From: Thermothelomyces thermophilus ATCC 42464
Taxonomy: Eukaryota > Ascomycota > Sordariomycetes > Sordariales > Chaetomiaceae
Reading direction: 5' to 3'
Assembly: GCF_000226095.1 (NCBI RefSeq)
Contig: NC_016478.1
Location: forward strand, 2,904,001-2,968,000
Length of the DNA stretch: 64,000 nucleotides
Part shown: positions 12,141 to 22,826 of the stretch, piece by piece
How the letters are laid out: each line of letters starts with the position of its first letter
Numbering within the stretch: the first letter of the stretch is position 1
The notes under the pieces: model-generated
What the model was told of the DNA's origin: nothing
Database searches by the model: none
Seen by the model: the letters and a program-made list of their open reading frames with translations, nothing else
Program-made: the position numbers and the translations under genes

Positions 12141-12393
12141 ATACTTCTCCATCCTCGACCACACTCGGTCGGTACTGTGCTGTACGGTATACGTACAGAC
12201 TCTCACACACGCACTCTGGCCTGCTCGCTCGGCGCGGCTCGGCTTCCTCCCCGACATCTTCTGATTTCCTTTGTTTTTTGTGTAATTGCTGCATGTGCAG
12301 TATCACTCCGGCACCCCCACCCACGCCGAGTTCTCCCCTCACCGAAGCCGCCAGGAGTCTAAACAGCGAGGTCTCCCAGACCTTTCGCCCACC

Positions 12394-14642
12394 ATGACAG
12401 CAGCAGAGAAGAAGAACGACCGTCTCAGCTCATCCCCCTCGCAGACCGAGGTCGAGCTCAGCGAAATGCCCCGCGCCGCCGGCCTCGAACACAAGCAGGC
12501 GGCGGGCGGTGCCGCCAACGAGCGCCTTGAGGTCTCCAAGAAGCTGGCGAACCCCCTGGCCGGCCTGACCGCCGAGCAACTCGCGGCCATGGGCGAGGAC
12601 TATGCCAGGTTGGCCGGCCTGACGAGCGAAGAAGACGTGCGAGCCTTCCGCCTGGGCGCCATCATTGCCGGAGACCACGCCCCGTACGACCAGATTCCGG
12701 AGCTCACGGCCCGTGAGAGGGAGGTCCTCCAGAGAGAGACGACCCATAAGTGGTCCAACCCCAGCATGCTCTACTGGGTCGTCGCCAGTAAGTCGCCCTT
12801 TTTTTTTTTTTTTTTTGTTGTTGTTGTTGTTGCGACCACCACTCGGCTCACACGCGCGCTCTTCAGTCTGCTCCCTCTGTGCCGCCGTCCAGGGTATGGA
12901 CGAGACGGTTGTCAATGGCGCCCAGATCTTCTACAAGCAGGTGTTCGGCATCGGCACCAACAGGGAGCGCGATACCTGGCTTGTAGGCCTCGTCAACGGC
13001 GCCCCCTACCTGTGCTGCGCCGTCATCGGCTGCTGGATCACCGACCCCATGAACAGGGCCTTTGGCCGCCGCGGCACCATCTTCATCTCGTGCCTCATCT
13101 CCGCCCTGGCTTGCTTCTGGCAGGCCTTCACAAACACCTGGTGGCACATGTTCATCGCCCGCTTCTTTCTCGGCTTCGGCATCGGCCCCAAGTCCGCGAC
13201 CACGCCCGTCTTCGCCGCCGAATGCTCCCCCCCAAAGCTCCGAGGCGCTCTGGTCATGGTAAGGTCCCAAAATCCCCCCCCCTTCCCCCCCAAAACAAAA
13301 ACACCCCAGAGTCCCCGGTAGGCTGACCGTCTCTCTCTTCCTTAGCAATGGCAAATGTGGACAGCCTTCGGCATCATGATCGGCTACGTCGCCGACCTGG
13401 CCTTTTACTTCGTCCCCGACAGCGGCATCGAGCTCGGTCTCAACTGGCGCCTCATGATGGGCTCCGCCTTGCTCCCCGCCGTCGTCGTCTGCCTGCTCGC
13501 CTTCAAGTGCCCGGAATCGCCGCGCTGGTACCTCAGCAAGAACCGCCACGGTGACGCCTTCGACTCGGTCTGCCAGCTGCGCTTCGAGAAGGTCCAGGCC
13601 GCCCGCGACCTCTTCTACACCTACACCCTGCTCCAGACCGAGAAGCAGGCAATGTCCATCGGCACCGGCAACCGCGTCAAGGAGCTCTTCACCATCCGCC
13701 GCAACCGCAACGCCATGGTGGCCAGCGAGATTGTCATGTTTATGCAGCAGTTCTGCGGTGGTACGTCCCAATCTTGTCTCCCCCTCCCTTTTTGTATTCC
13801 AAACAAAGAAAACAAAAAAAAAAAAAAAATGGGAAGTAAGAAATACTCACTAAATTAAAACGAACAAATAAACAGTCAATGTCATTGCCTACTTCTCGTC
13901 CGAAATCTTTGTCCAGGCCGGCTACAGCAACGTCTCGGCCCTCGCCGCCTCGCTCGGCTTCGGCGTCATCAACTGGCTCTTCGCCATCCCGGCCTTCTAC
14001 ACCATCGACACCTTTGGCCGCCGCAACCTCCTCCTGACCACCTTCCCGCTCATGGCCTTCTTCATGTTCTTCACCGGCTACTCCTTCTGGATCCCCGAGA
14101 GCAGCAGCGCCCACATCGCCTGCATCGCCCTGGGCATCTACCTCTTCGGCATGGTCTACTCCCCCGGCGAGGGCCCCGTCCCCTTCACCTACTCGGCCGA
14201 GGCCTACCCGCTCTACATCCGCCCCATCGGCATGTCCCTCGCCACCGCCACCACCTGGCTCTTCAACTTCATCCTGGCCCTCACCTGGCCCCGGATGCTG
14301 GTCGCCTTCACCCCGCAGGGCGGCTTCAGCTGGTACGCCGGCTGGAACATCGTCGGCTTCTTCCTCGTCCTCTTCTTCGTCCCCGAGACCAAGGAGAAGA
14401 CCCTCGAGGAGCTCGACGGCGTCTTCGACGTGCCCCTCCGCCGCCGCGCCGCCCATGGCGCCCGCCAGGCCGTCTACTTCTGCCGCCGCTACCTCCTCCG
14501 CCAGTCGGCCGTCGACAAGCCCGCCCCGCCCCACGAGGAATCCGTCCGTGGTGTTGCTGATCCTACTGCCGGCTTCACCAAGGAGAAGGGCGCCTCCTTG
14601 AGGGAGAAGGTGACCGAACCCCCGGGTGTCGCCCAGGTCTGA
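12394..14642 (+). CDS. MFS sugar transporter (hexose/lactose-permease family)
   Basis: Exons 12394-12787, 12867-13258, 13346-13760 and 13876-14642 join to 655 aa. The protein should sit in the plasma membrane with 12 helices and import a sugar or polyol by proton symport. Family motifs are visible: GMDETVVNGAQIFY in helix 1, the inter-helix loop MNRAFGRRGTIF, PESPRWYLSKNRHGDA after helix 6, DTFGRRNLLLTTF, and PETKEKTLEELDGVFDVP after helix 12. The N-terminal extension of about 130 residues before helix 1 is longer than in hexose transporters and is typical of the fungal Stl1/Lac12-like branch. ATG 12394 has a good context (CCCACCATGA). Intron 1 has a T20 run followed by GTT repeats, and intron 3 has a long A run. 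The exact substrate cannot be told from sequence. Confidence 0.92.
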
Positions 14643-15312
14643 TCTGATTTTTTTTTTTTCATTTCGAGGCTTGCATTTGCATGCATGTAGTGAAATGGAT
14701 TAAATGGGAGAGAAAAAAAAGATCTTGAGTGGATGGGTTGGACGACGTGATATATGTGCACATGAACGACTAGGCTCTTGAATGACCTGTATGGTTTGAT
14801 ATCGTGATACCAGGCGAAGCGCTGGGCCTTGCCCGATCGGCCGTTTTTGGTGCTTCAACAATATACATATATTTTGGCTATATCTACAGTTTCTTTCCTT
14901 TCCTTCCCTCCATTCCTTCTCGCTTTTAACAGTCAGTCCCCCAAGAAATAACTCCCTTCACCAGGTCCATACCACCAATGATCAACCCTGATCTTCGCGT
15001 GCCATGAGCCTACCCGTGTTTCGTTAAGACATTCCGTAACTCCTCGTTGACTCTGCCAGACTGCATGTGAAAAAGCCACGCAGTCATGCAATGACCATGC
15101 CAGTCGTAAACTGGGTATCATCCATCAAGCGAGAGTCGTCATGCGATCGCCATCCCTCTCCAGAAGAAAGAAGAAAAAATGATGCACAACGCCTCCCCCT
15201 TTCCAAACCACAAAATATAAATCCCGCCCCCCCCCCCCCTCCTTCTTGCTTACATGCCAGAAGCCAGCCACTCTCCAGACTGCGTCATATTCGTTCATTC
15301 GTTCCCGGTTTC
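14643..15312. other. Convergent intergenic stretch
   Basis: This is the shared 3' region of the transporter (+) and the coiled-coil gene (-). It contains T runs just after the transporter stop and a C13-like run near 15229-15239. No gene seen. Confidence 0.5.
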
Positions 15313-15805
15313 TTATGACCTTACCCCCTTCCTGGGGCTCTTCAGACCGCCCAGCCCAAGCAACGACGCCGACATGGAGAGCGCGCCGAGGCTAGTGATG
15401 GTCGTCGTGGCCGTCGTGGTCGTCATCATCATGTCGTTCTCGCGCTCCTCGAGCGAGCCGATGACGCAGCCGGGGCGGTGGAGGCGGGCGCGGCGCTCGC
15501 GGCGGCCCTTCTTGCGCTCCAGCATGCGGTCGCGCACCAGGACCCAGTCGGCCTTCCAGTTCTCGATGCAGCGCACCAGCTCCGGGTCGACCGCGTCCGG
15601 CCGCGCCACCTCGTAGCACATCGTCTCGACCGCCCGGATCTTGAGCCGCAGGTGCCGCAGCTCCGACTCGTTCGCCAGGATGTCGTCTTCCAGGTCGGAG
15701 ACCTCCTTCTCGAGGTCCAGGATGCGCGCCGCGGCCGCCTCGGCGCGCTCGACGAGCAAGGCGTGAAGGTGCTGTGCCGGCTTGCTTGTTAGCGGAGCCC
15801 CAAGC

Positions 15806-15839
<34 letters not shown>

Positions 15840-18405
15840 AAGGGGGAGGAAAGAAAAAGAAGGAAGGACCGGGGAGTCTTTGGAAAGGTCGAGCGAGATA
15901 AAGGTGAAAGAAAAGGCGCACACTTACGTCGGACTCTTCCTTTCGGGCCTGAAGCCTCTTGACGACCTTGGCCAGCTCGCGGTTCAGCCTTTCTGCCTCG
16001 TGCGCCACCCGCTCGGCCATCTCAGCTTGGGCTTGGGCCGCCTGCTTGGCCGCCTCAAGGGCCTCGTTGGTGGCCGCCGCGAGCTCGGGCGGCGAGTATA
16101 TCGGCGATATCGACAGTTCCGAGTAGTATTTCAAGGTGGAGCTGAGCCACGGGAGAGGGCTCGTCAGGTCACGGATATCCTGGTCCCCGATCCGGAGCGA
16201 TGGTACCGGGAGCGTGGCAGACGGCGTGCTGCTAGCCTTGATGTTGTCGTCTCCAGAACCGGCCTGCGCCTGTTCCTTGGGCCCTTCGCCCTCCCCTTGC
16301 GTCTTCACCTCATCCTTTTGCCTGGGTGTTCCGGCGTCGGGGGTAACATCCCTTTCCTCCTTGGCTTTCGCTTCCTCCTTCGCTTCCGCTTCTTCCTTGA
16401 CTTCCCCTCCCTCTTTGGCTTCCCCTTCCTCTTTGGCTTCCCCTTCCTCTTCGACTCTCGCTTCCTCTCTGACTGCCGCATCCTCTTCGGCTTCCGCTTC
16501 TGCTCGGAGCCCGGCTCTGGCCAGCGCCTCAATTTCCGCCGTGGCTTCGGCTTCGGCCGTCTCCTCCGCCAGCGCCAAGAGTTCCTCCATCTCGTCCACC
16601 TTGCCATTCAGGACGTCAAGGACGTCGTCCTCCATGCCGCCGCCCACTCTGACCGAGGAAAGCTTCTGTACTATATCGCATAGCCGCTCCATAAGCATGA
16701 CTCTGCCCGGCGGAAGAGTGTCCTCTTCGGTCTCCTGGGTCCTCTCTACCATGTCCTGATTCACATCCCGAGCTTCACTCCATCTTCGTTGTTCGTGAAG
16801 CTTCGCATCGTCAACTCGGCCGTCGTCCTCATTATCCATCTCTTTCCTGAGACCCGTGGTATCCGTCCCCCGGGCCTGCTGTCCATCCTCACGGCGAGCA
16901 TTCTCATCGCAAGGGCGCTCGTTTCCGCGGCGATCTTCGTGTTTGCTTTGCGTGTCCGTTGTTGTCTCGTGAGCAGACCCACGAAAGTTTCCATATTCTT
17001 TTTCCGTGGACCTTGCGTACTTCAAGGAGTCGGCGTAGTCGGTTTGGGGCCGGACCTCCCGAAGACCCTTTCGTTCCTGGAAAGCGCCATACTCTTGGCC
17101 GTCCTTATACCCGTCGGAGCCCTCTCCAACACGGGTAGTATTCGACCCGTCGCCCTCATCATCCGTGTCGCTGTCTTTGTCGTGCACGTAGAACCGGACT
17201 CGGGGGCCTTCCCCCCTCAAAGTTGCGACGCTATCCCAGCTGTGCCTTTGGCTGCTGCTGGCCCCGTCCTGATCCTGATCATCCCCCTCCCCTTCCACGT
17301 CGGCCACCTCTTCGACCTCACCACCGCCCAGATCGCTCCACCCCTGACTTAACCCGGAATCGAAGCTGCGACTCGGGCTTGCTCCCTCCTCTCCTTTCCC
17401 CCTTTCACTTTCCCTTTCCTCCTCCCTTTTCCATGCTTCCTCCCCTTCCCGATCGCCCACTGCGGCGGGAGGTCGGGGCCGTAAGGGCGAGAACCCGGAC
17501 CCGGATCCGGAGGCTGACTTCTGCCCCATACCGCTGCCGCCGCGGCGATGCAGCAGCCCCGAAGCGGAAGAATGAAGAGGGGACACGGGCAAGCCTGCAC
17601 CCAAGCCGACACTGGTACCCGTGCCCCGGCCGGTGAGGAGGCGCAGGCTGGCGCCACTGCGCTGGCTGAGGGCGCTGTCGGCGCGGCTGCTGCTGCGGCT
17701 GTGGCTGCGACTGTTACTGCTGCTGCTGCTGCTGCTGATGCTGCTGTTGTTGTTGTTGTTGCTGTTGCTGCTATTACTGCCGGGGTGCGTGGGGGAGGTG
17801 ATGGCGGTGCGTGACGCACCGGCACCGGCACTGGTACCGGCACCGGCGCTCATGGCGGCTGCGGATGGGGATGATAATGACGAGCGGTTGAAGAGCAGAC
17901 CGCCTGGTTTGCGGCGCGGGGAGGTGGGTGGTGGGGTGTGCAGGTTAGGGACAGGGATAGAGACCTGCGCTTGTGTGGTGGTGGTGCGAGGTTGATGGAT
18001 TGGGCCCTTAAGAGGCGGGGTACGCTGCTTTTGGCGGGAATGATCGTGAATTTGAAATTGGGACTGATCCCCCCGAGATTGGTAGTCATGGTGTTGTGAT
18101 TGTGACTGTTGTTGTTCCTGTTCTTGTTGTTGTTGTTGTTGTTGTTGCCGCGATTGTTGTTGCTGCGGTTGTTGCGGTTGTTGCTGCTGTTGTTCTCGTT
18201 GTGGCTGTTGTGGAGGCGAGGGCCGCAGTGGTGATGGACTTCGGGTAAGGCTCGCCTCTGGCCGCTGCGCTGCGAGCTGCAGGTGCTGTTGTAGCGGAAA
18301 CGAATAGTCTTCTGGCGCAAAAGAGGAAAGTGAGGAGATGGAAGGCGAAAGGGTGATTTCCCAGTCATCGCCCGAACCGGGCGTGTCGTCGTCTAGATTG
18401 TTCAT
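15313..18405 (-). CDS. Large low-complexity protein with C-terminal coiled coil
   Basis: I do not recognise a named family. Two exons, 18405-15928 and 15771-15313, give about 978 aa. The intron (donor GTAAGT) is 156 nt, a multiple of three, and free of stops, so the frame also reads straight through it. A second acceptor nine bases upstream would add three residues. The start at 18405 (MNNLDDDTPGSGDDWEI) is preferred. An in-frame ATG at 18531 precedes a CACTCAC-repeat stretch that looks like leader. The order is: Ser/Pro-rich N-terminus, polyglutamine and Ser/Asn runs (about 18290-17560), acidic middle, a Glu/Ala/Lys-rich repeat near 16350-16480, then a helical C-terminus with heptad-like pattern (LNRELAKVVKRLQARKEESD, ILDLEKEVSDLEDDILANES). 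It ends in a basic stretch, RKKGRRERRARLHRPG. Function unknown; a scaffold or structural role is only a guess. Confidence 0.75.
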
Positions 18406-19419
18406 CTCCCGACGGGCGGGCAGTTGTGGTGAGGGGACCCCCTGGGTGAGAAGGTGAGGTGAGTGTGGTGAGTGTGGTGCGTGTGTGGCCTGAGTTGCGG
18501 TGAATCCGAGAAAGGAAAGACTCTCAGGCAAACCGATTAATCATGTTGCCTCAATGCCGCGACGTCGAATAACCTCAGAGTCCGCGCGCCAGAACGCTCT
18601 ACGATCTCATACTCTTTCCATGAAATTGGGAAACTGGCAAATCGCATTACATGTATCGACCGCAGAGGATGAGAACGAACAACGAACAACGAACAACTCC
18701 TTGCCCGCCTCATCCACCTCGTCAATGCAGCGACCCACTTGGTGTGTTGTCCAGGTGAACAGACAACGGTTGTTGAACAAAAGCGTTGCTCCGGGGTATC
18801 ATAGCCAATCAACTCTTTCCAAGTACCCACTCCTTCCGACATTGAACAAGGATCCCAGCCTCGCATCCGTTTGTTCCTTCCGCGCCCTGTCATTTTGCGC
18901 TTTCCATTCCCTGCCCGCGACATCCGAGACCGTCTGCTTTTTGGTAGCCTCGTACGGAGTACGGAGTATTTCCTTTATCAGATAGTTACCTGCTCTGAGA
19001 TGCCAATCGATCTAGCGTAGGACCACAAAGACCTGACTACACTAGACACTCTCTGTATGGAGTACCGCCTCATACACTAGGAACTAATCCGTACTTAAAA
19101 AGAAGCGTATACTTACAAGTAATCCGTACATTATTAGTACACTATAGTTACTCCGTATCGCAGGCAGTAATCGAGACCCACTTGCCTGTCTCGAGCACGT
19201 TGTGACCAAACTTGATTCCACAATGAGACTAAAGCTGAGTAGGCAGAGTGTTGATACGCATTACTCAAATTCACATTCACAGGATGTATAGTACCACCCG
19301 ACAGCAACTCTAGACCCTCACACTCTTCACCCAGCACAGCGACTCTCAATCATTTTTCTGCCTGAGCCTCACGCATTGGTTTTAACTCTCCAGCTAAGAT
19401 CCCGAGAAATTCTACGGCG
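18406..19419. other. Divergent intergenic stretch with TACTCCGTA-type motifs
   Basis: This is the shared upstream region of the coiled-coil gene (-) and the RCC1-like gene (+). Between 18950 and 19160 there are at least five copies or near-copies of TACGGAGTA / TACTCCGTA, in both orientations, within an AT-richer stretch. A CACTCAC-type repeat at about 18440-18485 may be leader of the minus-strand gene. Confidence 0.5.
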
Positions 19420-20690
19420 ATGGTGTTGTATGCGACTGGGTTCAACGCCTGGAACCAACTGCAGTTTGAGGCTCCGCGGGATGACGAGCCTAACGACGTT
19501 TCATCGTTCACTTGTGTGTTGCACGGGAACGATGTCGGCGGCATCCGGCCTTTCCTCTCCTACACTCGAGGTAGGTCTGACACAGCGGCATCAGCTTGGA
19601 ACGAGAACCTCGGTGCCTGCTTTTCGATCAGTGAAGGGGATGATACTCCGTATATACATGGTCATGTTGCACAATCGCTTGAAGAGCTGACTCTCCCCGC
19701 GGATGTTCAGTGAAAACCGGCGATGGCATATGGCGAGAAGCCGGCCTGTTACCAAAAGCTCACGAGAGACTACGCACGTCCGACGAACGTCTCTATGAAA
19801 GCTTCATTGAAGCCTCCAACGGTGCCGTAGTAGGTAGCGTAGTGTGCCCACTCTTGAACTCTACGAACTAAGACACTGACGTCGCCTGCGAGTCCACGAC
19901 GGCGTCGAGACGCTCCATCAATACCCTTCCATGCGCAGCCTCTTGGCCAAGGATAAGCCGTCCCATGCCTTCTCCGGCTTCCGTGACATGACGCAGCTGG
20001 TCACCTACGAAACCGGCTTCGCAGCCCTCACGTCGACAGGCCGAGTCTGGACTTGGGGTGACGAGCGGTACACAGCGTGCCTGGGGAGGGAGCCGTCCGA
20101 CGACAGGTGAGTTCCTAGGATGCTTCAGCGCATAACCAAGGTTTCATCAACATTCCTTTTTTTTTTTTTTTTAAAAAAAAAAAAACCTAACCGCGTGACC
20201 CATGTGGTTGGAAACTCACCCAACCCACCCCAACAGCCCGGCCAGCGCACCCGGTCCCGTCACAGACCTCGACGACCTCCCGACCGGCCCGGTGACCAAG
20301 CTCGCCGGCGGCGGCTACGTCCTCGCCGCCCTCACGGCGGGGGGCGACCTCTACTGCTGGGGCCACGCGGGGCGCTCCGGCTACCTGGACGGCCTCTCCG
20401 ACGCGCCGAACCCCGTGGTGGTCGACGACGACAAGGACGTCGTCGACGTCGCGGTGGGGGACGCCCACATGCTCGTCCTGACCGCCGACGGGGAGGTGTA
20501 CGTGTTGGGCGACAACGCCAACGGGCAGCTCGGCCTGCCGGGCGTGTCCGCCGCGGAGACTTGGACCAGCGTCGACCTGACCTCCGTCCTCGCCGAGGGG
20601 GAAGCAACGGCTGGCGTGGCGGCGGGGCCCAGGAGCTCGTTCTTGATTGCGCGGCGGCGACAGCAGCAGCAGCAGCAGCAACGGCAGTAG
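19420..20690 (+). CDS. RCC1-repeat (beta-propeller) protein
   Basis: Exons 19420-19570, 19711-19833, 19893-20106 and 20237-20690 join in phase to 313 aa. RCC1-type blades are visible as GFNAWNQLQF at the N-terminus, then RVWTWGDERYTACLG, DLYCWGHAGRSGYL and EVYVLGDNANGQLGLPG near the C-terminus. Family members range from Ran exchange factors to ubiquitin-ligase adaptors; this short protein is most like fungal ATS1/RCC1-like proteins of unclear role. Exon 1 is open for 47 codons past its strong donor (GAG/GTAGGT), but splicing 19571-19710 restores the run RPFLSYTR to VKTGDGIWREAGLLP. Intron 3 contains a T16-A13 inverted homopolymer that could form a hairpin. The C-terminus ends in a run of seven glutamines. 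Confidence 0.8.
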
Positions 20691-20796
20691 CCCCGGGGGG
20701 GAATGCCAGTAAATTGCCCCTGGCTCGGGGGGTGTTTTGTTCTCTCTATAGCCTTTCGTGCTCCTGTCGTCTAGTGTACAATGAAAGCTTGCTTGC

Positions 20797-20824
20797 AGAG
20801 AGAGAGAGAGAGAGAGCGAGAGAG
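20797..20824. repeat. (GA)n microsatellite
   Basis: About 28 bases of alternating A and G with one interruption (GCGAG). It lies in the 212-bp convergent gap between the RCC1-like gene and the proteasome gene, and so in the likely 3' untranslated region of one or both. Confidence 0.9.
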
Positions 20825-20902
20825 GACCCCGGAACGCTCCGCCCGTCACCCGTCCCAACCGTCCGTCAGCCCAATCCGACCCGCACAACGCCATGTCCGA
20901 AA

Positions 20903-22134
20903 TCATAGATTCGTGAGGTAGTCCTCGATCTCCTGCGGCGTGAGCTTCCGGAAGCGCGGCCCAACCGCGCCCTCGACGCCCTCGACGCCGAGGAGGTGGT
21001 CTGCGGGGGGACCGACGATGCCTAGAGACGAGCGCGTCAGATTCCGAGACTGTTTTTTTTTTTTTTTTTTTTCGGGGAATGTGCGACGGGCAGCCCAGGC
21101 GAATGAAACTTACCGATCTCGATCGTGTCCCCGTTCATCTCCCCCTCGATCGTCTCCTTGAGCGTCAACAGCGCGATGTGTATCGCATCCTCCAGCTCCA
21201 GCCCCTCCGTGTACCTCTTCTCCAGGAAGGTCTTGGCCGTCGTGGCGCTCTTGCCGATCGCCGTCGCCTTCCACGGGAAGTAACTCCCGCTAGGATCGAC
21301 CTGGTACAGCATCGGCCCGCCCTTGAGGATCCCGCCCGTCTTGCCCCCCAGCTTCTTGCCCTCCCCTCCCTCCTCGGCACCACCACCACTCGCTTGCTTC
21401 CGCTGCTGCTCCGCCTTCTCGAGCTCCTCCTCCGGCAGGATCCCCTCGTCCCAACCGGCAATCAGCAGGCTCACGCCGTACGGCCGCACGCCGCCGGACT
21501 GGGTGGCCTCCTGCATGACGCGGGCGACGTCCTGGACCAGGATGCGCGTCGGCGGGTACTCGTTGTAGATGCGCTTGTAGCCCGTGTGCGACACCTTGCG
21601 CGCCCGGTCGACCAGCACCCGGTAGTCGGGCCCCATGCCGCTGTAGACCATGCCGATGTTGGGCGTCACCAGGCTAATCTTGGAGAGCGACGAGGCGTCG
21701 GCGAGCGGGGAGGACGATTTCTTCTCGGTCGCGAGGACGATGCCGTTTGTGGCTGTTTGCATCATTTGCCAAGACAATGTTAGTATCCGGTCGGTACTGA
21801 GGCGCATGTCCTCAGGGGGTAAGGTGAGAGAGAAGAGACGTTAAGAGACTCCTGGATAGCGGGGTGTGCACGAACCCTTGATGCCTAGCGCTGTTACGCC
21901 TTGGTTCACGGCGTTGAGGGCATATTCTGCGCGGGAATCAGAAAAGTGTCCTTGGTTATACGACGAGTAGCAAGCTGGTGCAAGCTCCTTGACACGGGGT
22001 TGGGCGACCGACCGATTTGGACCAGCTTGCCGCTGTTGGCTTGTCAGCGTCACCGTTTACACTGAAAGCCTGGCCTTGTTGGCGGCTTACCTGGGCGAGA
22101 ATGTTGTGAGAGAGAAGGAATATCTGTCTGCCAT
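20903..22134 (-). CDS. PRE8: 20S proteasome subunit alpha type-2
   Basis: Five exons, 22134-22091, 22032-22013 (a 20-nt micro-exon), 21926-21876, 21752-21114 and 21021-20903, join to 290 aa. The N-terminus [20 protein letters not shown] followed by [12 protein letters not shown] is the alpha-subunit gate signature, and the micro-exon supplies SGKLVQI. Further matches are [33 protein letters not shown] and the C-terminus [16 protein letters not shown]. Alpha2 is part of the outer ring that gates the 20S core. At 290 aa it is about 40 longer than the yeast and human proteins because of an insert after GWDEGI: a Glu/Lys-rich then Gly-rich loop, about [18 protein letters not shown] through [10 protein letters not shown] believe many filamentous fungi share part of this loop. 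Intron 3 uses an unusual donor (GTTCGT); intron 4 carries a T20 run. Confidence 0.93.
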
Positions 22135-22826
22135 GACGTCCGTCTAGAACCTCACAAGAGATATTGTTGTCGACTCGATTCGTGGTGAGGTGTGGGTGTG
22201 TGCGAGCTTGTTCCTGGTCCGTGGTTGAATTTAATTTCCCAGGTCGATCGATCTTGGAGGGTCGGCGGCGGGCTTGGTGTCGCAACTCCCAGGTTGGAGC
22301 TGCAGGCACAAGCGGAGTTGCGCGTCGATGGCCAGCCTGAGAGAGCTTGGGCCAACAAGGCGATGGATAGAAGCTGCTACGCTGCTGATTCGCCCGCCTG
22401 CCATCCCAGCATGGACCTCCCCCGCCAGGCTGCCCCGCTGCTAGCCTAACCGCAATGGGGCCGCGACTGAAAATCTTGCCCGTGTTTCGATTTTCCCTTT
22501 TATTTTTTTTCTCTTAGCAAAATCAGTCCGAGCAATGTGCAGCTCTCAGACGAGACCGGTGTGAGCTAGCGGCTGTTCACTTGTGCTAGCTAGCTTTGGG
22601 ATGTGAGCCTTCAGTGGCATCCTCCTTGTGGGAATCCGATGTGCGACAGAGCCCACCGCCCACTGCCCAGACCAGCTGGCGCAGTCTGACACCTGTCATC
22701 TTTCGATGGCTTTCCAGGTTCATAGCGCCCGAGTGCCCAACCTCGGCGTTTCAGGAAGCGTATCCTTCACCTTGTCGTCGACACGAACCTCTTACCATCA
22801 CCAACAGCTGTACAGCCTTACGAACG
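22135..22826. other. Divergent promoter region, proteasome alpha2 / RING-CH gene
   Basis: 692 bp between two ATGs facing away from each other. In-frame codons run upstream of the RING-CH ATG back to 22596, but the sequence there has no domain and is probably leader. A T-rich block lies near 22496-22515. No PACE-type proteasome element (GGTGGCAAA) was noticed. Confidence 0.4.

Larger units (their letters stand above)
10507..12393. other. Gene-free stretch upstream of the sugar transporter
   Basis: About 1.9 kb. It contains the poly-G tract at 10621-10648 and a six-copy 10-bp tandem repeat at 12081-12140. Small overlapping frames on both strands show no domain. The part from about 12150 to 12393 is C/T-rich and likely the transporter's leader. 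Confidence 0.45.

Noticed and set aside
12863-13771. 302-codon minus-strand open frame opposite transporter exons 2-3
   Set aside because: Same mirror effect; it runs across the transporter's introns and shows no motif.
13740-14534. Long minus-strand open frame (264 codons) opposite the sugar transporter exon 4
   Set aside because: Gly/Glu/Val-rich composition is the mirror of a GC-rich plus-strand gene with strong third-position C bias; no domain and the plus-strand gene is certain.
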